Positions 14,125 through 19,009 of a stretch of DNA of 19,009 nucleotides are shown in pieces (the stretch's first letter is position 1; each line of letters opens with the position of its first letter). The stretch spans positions 1 to 19,009 of the forward strand of contig PKQY01000037.1 in NCBI GenBank assembly GCA_017577895.1, in the 5' to 3' direction. This stretch comes from Bacillota bacterium. GTDB taxonomy: Bacteria > Bacillota > Bacilli > ZCTH02-B2. The position numbers and the translations under genes are program-made. The notes beneath the pieces are model-generated. The model was not told the DNA's origin, did no database searches, and saw only the letters and a list, made by a program, of their open reading frames with translations.

Positions 14125-15180
14125 ATGGAGGTCAAGCAAAGGCGGCTATTTTGGGTGTGGTTGACGGGATTGGCCGGGGTGTTGCTTTTCAGCGTCGTCT
14201 GCAGCGTATCCATCGGCAGCGCGCAGCTGCCGGTGTCGACGGTCTGGCGCATTTTGCTGTATAAAATCGGGCTGTATTCGCCGAGCCTGGCGGATTGGCC
14301 TGTTTCGGCCGAAGCCATCGTGTTCGACGTCCGGCTGCCGCGCATTTTATTGGCGGTGCTGGTCGGTGCGGCCTTGGCGACGGCCGGGGTCGGGTTTCAA
14401 GCGGTGTTGCGCAATCCGCTGGCCGATCCGTACGTGCTCGGGGTCTCCTCGGGTGCCGCTTTGGGCGCGGCCGTGGTTATCGTCTTTGGCTGGCAAGGAG
14501 CGTTGGGCGGCTGGGTGATTCCGACCGTCGCCTTTTGTCTCGGGCTGCTGACGCTCATCGCTGTCTACCGGCTGGCGTCGGGCGGCAAGGGCGCGGCGGG
14601 ACATGGCGTAGCGGTGGAGACGCTCCTTTTGTCCGGCGTCGTTATCCAAGCGTTTTTAGGCGCTTTGTTGTCCTTTTTTCTCTCCATCTCCGACGAACGG
14701 ATGCAACAGATCGTGTACTGGCTGATGGGCAGCTTTGCCTTGCGGGATTGGGCGTCGGCCGGGGTCGTCTTGCCCTTTTTGGTGACGGGGTGGCTCATTT
14801 TGTACAGCCATTGGCAGCCGTTGAACATCTTGTCATTGGGCGACGCCCAGGCCGCCCACTTGGGCGTGTCGGTGACGAGGGTGCGGCTCGTCGTATTGGT
14901 CGCTTCCACGCTGATAACCGCAGCGGCGGTGTCGGTGTCCGGCACCATCGGCTTTGTCGGCCTCGTGGTGCCGCACATGATGCGCTTGTTGGTGGGGGCC
15001 GATCACCGGCGCTTGCTCCCAGTGGCGACGTTGGCTGGAGCGTCGCTGATGATTTGGGCCGACACCATTGCCCGCACGGTGTTTTCCCCCCGGGAATTGC
15101 CGGTGGGCGTCATTACGGCGCTGTTGGGAGCTCCTTTTTTTGGGTACTTGTTGCGGCGGTTTCGGCGGCAACACCATTGA
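14125..15180 (+). CDS. btuC: Corrinoid ABC transporter permease (BtuC, FecCD family)
   Basis: Membrane-spanning subunit of the corrinoid importer. The 351-aa protein has about ten hydrophobic segments and FecCD hallmarks: DVRLPRILLAVLVGAALATA, RNPLADPYVLGVSSGAALGA, the long stretch GTIGFVGLVVPHMMRLLVG that contacts the ATPase, and ADTIARTVFSPRELPVGVIT near the C-terminus. The ATG lies 15 nt after the btuF stop codon. Its ribosome binding site is weak (GAGGG at 14108-14112, overlapping the btuF stop), so translation may be coupled to btuF. It forms the usual btuF-btuC-btuD unit. Confidence 0.94.
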   Translation: MEVKQRRLFWVWLTGLAGVLLFSVVCSVSIGSAQLPVSTVWRILLYKIGLYSPSLADWPVSAEAIVFDVRLPRILLAVLVGAALATAGVGFQAVLRNPLADPYVLGVSSGAALGAAVVIVFGWQGALGGWVIPTVAFCLGLLTLIAVYRLASGGKGAAGHGVAVETLLLSGVVIQAFLGALLSFFLSISDERMQQIVYWLMGSFALRDWASAGVVLPFLVTGWLILYSHWQPLNILSLGDAQAAHLGVSVTRVRLVVLVASTLITAAAVSVSGTIGFVGLVVPHMMRLLVGADHRRLLPVATLAGASLMIWADTIARTVFSPRELPVGVITALLGAPFFGYLLRRFRRQHH

Positions 15181-15226
15181 CGGCAAAAGCGGCGGAGACA
15201 AAAGGCGGGCCAGGAGGTGATGCCGG

Positions 15227-15994
15227 ATGTTGTCGGTGGAAGGGTTGACGAAGCGGTATGGCCAGCAAATCGTGTTGGATCAGATCCATTTTCAGGTGGA
15301 AAATGGTTCCTTTGTCAGCATTCTGGGGCCCAACGGGTGCGGCAAAAGCACCTTGATCCGGCTGTTGGCCGGCATAGAGCGGCCCGACGCAGGCCGAGTG
15401 TTGTTGGAAGGGCGCCCGGTGACCGACTTGAGCCGGAAAGAATTGGCCCGCCGCGTGGCGGTGGTCTCCCAGGAAGGCCTGCCGCCGTTGCCGTATACGG
15501 TCTACGACGTCGTCATGATGGGACGGTTTGCGTATCAAAAATGGCTCCAGGGTCCCACGGCGGCCGATGAAGCACTGGTGGAGCGCATTCTGCAGGAGAC
15601 CGAGCTGACGCCGCTGCGCACGAAGCTGTTGTCGCAACTGAGCGGCGGCGAGCGGCAACGGGTGGCCATCGCCCAGGCCATGGCGCAACAACCGCGGCTG
15701 TTGCTGCTGGACGAGCCGACCACCTATTTGGACATCGGCCATCAATTGGCGTTGCTCAACTTGATACGCCAGTGGCAACAGGATTGTGGTTTGACAGTGG
15801 TGGCGGTGATGCACGACTTGAATTTGGCCGCCTTGTACAGCCAACGGCTCATCCTGATGCAGTGCGGCCGCATTCGGCGCATGGGGGCGTTGGACGACGT
15901 GTTGACCGAACCGTTGTTGCAGGAAGTTTACGGGACGACGCCCATCGTTTTGCCCCATCCCCGCAAAGGCGTGCCGCAAGTGTTGCTGGCTTAA
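15227..15994 (+). CDS. btuD: Corrinoid ABC transporter ATPase (BtuD)
   Basis: Cytosolic nucleotide-binding subunit powering BtuC. The 255-aa protein holds all ABC motifs: Walker A GPNGCGKST (residues 34-42), signature LSGGERQ (138-144), Walker B LLLLDEP (158-164) with catalytic Glu163, D-loop YLDIGHQ and the switch His196 in VMHDLNLA. Q82 in VVSQEG is the Q-loop. A strong site AGGAGGTGA (15212-15220) lies 6 nt before the ATG. The 46-nt gap to btuC has no terminator. The family includes iron-siderophore ATPases; assignment to corrinoids rests on context. Confidence 0.94.
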   Translation: MLSVEGLTKRYGQQIVLDQIHFQVENGSFVSILGPNGCGKSTLIRLLAGIERPDAGRVLLEGRPVTDLSRKELARRVAVVSQEGLPPLPYTVYDVVMMGRFAYQKWLQGPTAADEALVERILQETELTPLRTKLLSQLSGGERQRVAIAQAMAQQPRLLLLDEPTTYLDIGHQLALLNLIRQWQQDCGLTVVAVMHDLNLAALYSQRLILMQCGRIRRMGALDDVLTEPLLQEVYGTTPIVLPHPRKGVPQVLLA

Positions 15995-16037
15995 GAATCT
16001 CGTGGAAGGACATGACGTACAAGTAGGGGGACGTGCC

Positions 16038-17117
16038 ATGACGATCGTGGAAGACATCGAAAAAGCCATTTTGCCATTGGATGAGAAAGCCATGCGGGCG
16101 GCGGAAGCGCGACTGGATCAGTTGACGAAACCGCCGGGCAGCCTCGGTTGGTTGGAGCGGCTCACTGTCCGCTGGAGCGGCGTGACGGGAGGCCGCTTGC
16201 CCCGGCCGCCGGTCAAGGGCGTCCTGTTGATGGCCGGCGATCACGGCGTCGTGGCGGAAGGGGTCACTCCGTATCCCCAGTCGGTGACGGTCCAAATGGT
16301 GCAAAACATTTTATCCGGAGGCGCGGCCATCAATGCCGTCGCCCGCGCCGTGGGCGCCCGCGTGCAAGTGGTGGATGTGGGCGTCTGCGGCGAGTTGGCG
16401 GACCATCCCCAACTGTGGCGGCAAAAAGTGCGGGCCGGTACCGGCAACTTGATGCGGGAGCCGGCCATGACCCGAGCCGAAGCAGAAGCGGCGGTACGGG
16501 TCGGGATGGATGCGGCGCTGCGGATGGCAGACGAAGGCGTGGATGTGTTGGCGCTGGGAGAAATGGGAATTGGCAATACGACCCCGAGTGCCTGCCTGTT
16601 GGCGGCCATGACCGGCCTTCCTGCCGATGAGGTCGTGGGTATGGGCACCAGCATGGACGAGCAGACGCGCCAGCGGAAAGTGGAGGTCGTGGAGACGGCG
16701 CTGCAACTGCACCAACTGACGAGAGGACGGGGAAAGGACGACATGTGGTATGCCATGAGTTGCGTCGGGGGACTGGAGTTGGCCGCCTTGGCCGGGGCGG
16801 TCCTCGGAGCAGCCCAGGCCCGCATTCCGGTCGTGGTGGACGGTTTTATCGTGACGGTGGCGGCGGTGTGGGCGGTGCGGCTATGCCCGTCGGCGGCGCC
16901 CTTCGTCTTTGCTTCCCACCTGTCGGCGGAACGGGGGCACCGGCTGGCCCTGGAACAGCTCAATGCATATGCGCCGTTGCGGTTTGACATGCGCTTGGGC
17001 GAAGGGACCGGGGCGGGCATGATGTTGTCGGCCTTTGATGTGGCGTCCGAGGTCTACAACGGCATGGCGACGTTTGCCGAGGCCGGAGTCGACAACCGGA
17101 AGGACCGTATATCATGA
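16038..17117 (+). CDS. cobT: Nicotinate-nucleotide:dimethylbenzimidazole phosphoribosyltransferase (CobT)
   Basis: Makes alpha-ribazole phosphate from 5,6-dimethylbenzimidazole and nicotinate mononucleotide, giving the lower ligand of cobalamin. The start at 16038 (359 aa) follows TAGGGGG (16024-16030) by 7 nt; an upstream in-frame ATG at 16002 has no such site. Motifs: LTKPPGSLG near residue 30, LMAGDHGVVAEGVTPYPQ, GVCGELADHP, ALGEMGIGNTTPSA, GTSMDEQTRQRK, and RLGEGTGAGM, where Glu322 corresponds to the catalytic glutamate of Salmonella CobT. The length equals the family norm. Its stop codon overlaps the cobU start (ATGA). Confidence 0.95.
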   Translation: MTIVEDIEKAILPLDEKAMRAAEARLDQLTKPPGSLGWLERLTVRWSGVTGGRLPRPPVKGVLLMAGDHGVVAEGVTPYPQSVTVQMVQNILSGGAAINAVARAVGARVQVVDVGVCGELADHPQLWRQKVRAGTGNLMREPAMTRAEAEAAVRVGMDAALRMADEGVDVLALGEMGIGNTTPSACLLAAMTGLPADEVVGMGTSMDEQTRQRKVEVVETALQLHQLTRGRGKDDMWYAMSCVGGLELAALAGAVLGAAQARIPVVVDGFIVTVAAVWAVRLCPSAAPFVFASHLSAERGHRLALEQLNAYAPLRFDMRLGEGTGAGMMLSAFDVASEVYNGMATFAEAGVDNRKDRIS

Positions 17118-17761
17118 AGCCGGCAGGGCGATTCGGGCTCGTCACCGGCGGCGCCCGTTCGGGAAAAAGCCGTTTTGCCGAAAAGCTGATGCGGCAATGG
17201 ATGGAAGAGCGAAAAAACGCCGGCTTTACCGGCGACCGGATCGTGTATGTGGCAACGGCCCAAGCGCTGGATGAGGAAATGGCGGAACGCATCCGGCGCC
17301 ATCGGGAACAGCGCCCGCCCGATTGGGAAACGGTAGAAGCGCCCATGTCGCTGTTTGACGTGTTAGAAACGTTGGCCCATCGCACGCCGCCGCCCGACGG
17401 CGTCCTGGTGGACTGCGCCACGCTCTATTGGAGCAACCGACTCCTGGCACACTGTGGCGAAGCCGATGCGGCCGACGGAGCAGGGTCGGAGACCTTGGAT
17501 TGGACCGCTTTCGCCCAGTTGGAGCGGCAGTTGGAAGAGGAAGTCGACGCCTTCGGCCGGTGGCTGCCCGGCATGCCGTATGCATTGATCATCGTCACCA
17601 ACGAAGTCGGGTGGGGATTGGTGCCGGCCAATGCCCTCGGCCGGGCGTATCGGGATTTGGCCGGGCGGTGCAACCAGCGGCTGGCGGCGTTGGCCCAGTA
17701 CGTCTACTTGGTGGTCGCCGGCATTCCGGTGTCCATCAAGGCGCCGGGAACCGATGGATAA
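17114..17761 (+). CDS. cobU: Adenosylcobinamide kinase / adenosylcobinamide-phosphate guanylyltransferase (CobU)
   Basis: Bifunctional enzyme: phosphorylates adenosylcobinamide, then forms GDP-cobinamide through a guanylylated histidine. The 215-aa protein has P-loop GGARSGKS (residues 12-19), VYVATAQALDEEM, and RIRRHREQRP, where His63 is the likely guanylylated residue by its place in the conserved R-I-x-x-H-x-x-x-R-P pattern. It also has VDCATLYWSN and the signature VTNEVGWGLVPANALGRAYRDLAG-type C-terminal segment, ending in VVAGIPVSIK. It overlaps cobT by 4 nt, so the two are translationally coupled. It is somewhat longer than Salmonella CobU, with inserts around residues 30-40 and 110-125. 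Confidence 0.95.
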   Translation: MKPAGRFGLVTGGARSGKSRFAEKLMRQWMEERKNAGFTGDRIVYVATAQALDEEMAERIRRHREQRPPDWETVEAPMSLFDVLETLAHRTPPPDGVLVDCATLYWSNRLLAHCGEADAADGAGSETLDWTAFAQLERQLEEEVDAFGRWLPGMPYALIIVTNEVGWGLVPANALGRAYRDLAGRCNQRLAALAQYVYLVVAGIPVSIKAPGTDG

Positions 17762-17805
17762 AATTGTAAAAAAGAGAACACGATGAACAAACGAGGCCGA
17801 AAAAG

Positions 17806-18858
17806 ATGGCGGAATTCATGAACGATTTTGTCCCCATGTTGGCTCATGCGCTTCACGGGTTCGACGGCTTCGTTTTTCTTTCATCGGCGACGGGATGGAT
17901 CGTGGCGGCGGCGCTGTTGTTGGACGCTGTATTGGGGGATCCCGTTCGGCGCACCCATCCCGTCCGGTTGATGGGCCGGCTCATCGCCTGTTTGGAACGG
18001 CGGTTGAACCGGCCCGGAGCAGGCAAATGGCATGCCCGCTTGGCCGGCGTCACACTTGTCGCTGCGGTCCTCGGCACCGTCGGCTTCGTTTCCTGTTTCC
18101 TATTGTGGTTCTGTGGGCAGGTGAGCGGTTGGCTGGTGTGGGCCGTGTCCGTGTGGGGCGTGTACGTGTCGATAGCGCCACGGGAACTGGCCCGGGCGGC
18201 GGAGGCCGTCCGTCGCCCGTTGGTTCAAACGCCCCACACCGACTTGGCGATGGCCCGGCATCAGGTGGGCCAAATTGTCGGCCGGGATACCGAGCGGATG
18301 GATGAGCGGGAGGTCGTCCGCGCTGCCGTAGAGACGGTGGCGGAGAACATGGTGGATGCCTTGATTTCGCCGGTGATGTACGCGTTGTTGTTCGGCATGC
18401 CGGGGGCGCTGTTGTACCGGGCCATCAACACGCTGGATTCCATGGTCGGCTACAAAAACGACACGTATCGCCATTTCGGTTGGGCGGCGGCCCGGCTGGA
18501 CGATGTGGCCAATTGGTTGCCGGCCCGGCTGACGGGGTGGATGTTGTTGCTCATTGGTTGCTTCCGACGGTTGGATGTGAAGGGCGGATGGATGGCCTGG
18601 CGCCTCGATGCGCCGTCCCACCCGAGCCCCAACAGCGGCATTCCCGAAGCCGTCGTCGCCGGATTGTTGGGCGTCCGGCTCGGCGGGTTGAATTGGTATC
18701 AAGGACAGCCGTCGCAACGGGCTTTTCTGGGCCGGGGATGGCGGCCGCTCGACCCCGAGGATATCCGACGGGTGTGCCGTCTGTTGCGCGATTTGACGGT
18801 GCTGACGGTCCTGTTGGCCGTAGGTTGGGGGCTATTGGGGCGGTGGTTGGAATGGTAG
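17806..18858 (+). CDS. cbiB: Adenosylcobinamide-phosphate synthase (CbiB/CobD)
   Basis: Membrane enzyme that amidates adenosylcobyric acid with (R)-1-amino-2-propanol phosphate. Seen here are LLLDAVLGDPVRRTHPVRLMG, the block ETVAENMVDALISPVMYALL, YRAINTLDSMVGYKND, and WAAARLDDVANWLPARLT, all hallmarks of the family, with several hydrophobic segments between. At 350 aa it is longer than usual because of an N-terminal extension of about 30 residues. In-frame ATGs at 17818 and 17836 are alternative starts; the one used has GAGG (17793-17796) 9 nt upstream. The gene follows cobU after 44 nt and overlaps the cobS start. Its presence lets the cell use cobyric acid as well as cobinamide. Confidence 0.93.
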   Translation: MAEFMNDFVPMLAHALHGFDGFVFLSSATGWIVAAALLLDAVLGDPVRRTHPVRLMGRLIACLERRLNRPGAGKWHARLAGVTLVAAVLGTVGFVSCFLLWFCGQVSGWLVWAVSVWGVYVSIAPRELARAAEAVRRPLVQTPHTDLAMARHQVGQIVGRDTERMDEREVVRAAVETVAENMVDALISPVMYALLFGMPGALLYRAINTLDSMVGYKNDTYRHFGWAAARLDDVANWLPARLTGWMLLLIGCFRRLDVKGGWMAWRLDAPSHPSPNSGIPEAVVAGLLGVRLGGLNWYQGQPSQRAFLGRGWRPLDPEDIRRVCRLLRDLTVLTVLLAVGWGLLGRWLEW

Positions 18859-19009
18859 TGCGGCAGTGGGTCGCTGCATTTATGGTGGCTTGGTTGTTTT
18901 TGACGCGTTTGCCGTTGCCGTCCCGCCTGTGCCGTTGGTTCGGCGCACACGAGACACCTTTTTTCCGCTCCGTTCCCTTTTTTCCGTGGGTCGGTCTCGT
19001 CTTGGGAGG
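18852..19009 (+). CDS. cobS: Cobalamin synthase CobS (N-terminal part, cut by window end)
   Basis: Joins adenosyl-GDP-cobinamide with alpha-ribazole to give adenosylcobalamin; a membrane protein. Only the first 52 codons are in the window. They read as a hydrophobic N-terminus with FLTRLPLPSR and then SVPFFPWVGLVLG, both typical of the CobS start. The ATG at 18852 overlaps the end of cbiB by 7 nt, which suggests translational coupling; no strong ribosome binding site is visible. A GTG two codons later (18858) is an alternative start. Confidence 0.88.
   Translation, partial: MVVRQWVAAFMVAWLFLTRLPLPSRLCRWFGAHETPFFRSVPFFPWVGLVLG

Noticed and set aside
17783..17821. 12-codon ORF (MNKRGRKRWRNS) between cobU and cbiB
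   Set aside because: No convincing ribosome binding site, very basic short product, overlaps the cbiB start; probably chance.

Overview
The window looks like a chromosomal segment of a GC-rich, probably thermophilic, Gram-positive member of the Bacillales. Three things point there: strong AGGAGG-type ribosome binding sites, a fadN-fadA-fadE operon preceded by a perfect Bacillus-type FadR operator, and a SpeD of the short bacterial type. The genus cannot be fixed from the sequence. All genes except one (an MFS transporter) lie on the + strand. No tRNA, rRNA, insertion sequence, CRISPR array or prophage remnant was seen.

Region 1 (1-602): speD (S-adenosylmethionine decarboxylase, polyamine synthesis), with an AT-rich, strongly structured 5' leader of about 165 nt and a clear terminator. 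Region 2 (671-6327): a fatty-acid beta-oxidation operon. FadN (3-hydroxyacyl-CoA dehydrogenase/enoyl-CoA hydratase), FadA (thiolase) and FadE (acyl-CoA dehydrogenase) together make a full oxidation cycle. The promoter overlaps a FadR box, and a long hairpin terminator is shared with the convergent MFS gene.

Region 3 (6354-10923): accessory metabolism. It holds a YmfD-like MFS exporter (minus strand), a divergent YqgX-like metallo-beta-lactamase-fold hydrolase, a 126-aa cytosolic protein of unknown function, and an SLC13-type permease with two internal TrkA-C domains.

Region 4 (10929-19009): a cobalamin locus under two adenosylcobalamin riboswitches, each followed by its own intrinsic terminator. 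The first controls a PduO-type cobalamin adenosyltransferase and, probably, a DUF2797 protein with Cys clusters and a GIY-YIG-like core. The second controls btuF-btuC-btuD (corrinoid ABC importer), cobT, cobU, cbiB and the start of cobS, which runs off the window. Together these genes import corrinoids, adenosylate them, and rebuild the nucleotide loop (salvage of cobinamide or cobyric acid to adenosylcobalamin). No corrin-ring synthesis genes are visible here.

Most of the window is well-understood metabolism. The parts that deserve a second look are the speD leader RNA, the DUF2797 gene inside a B12-regulated unit, a short ORF with a strong Shine-Dalgarno sequence inside the first B12 leader, and paired short repeats in two intergenic regions.
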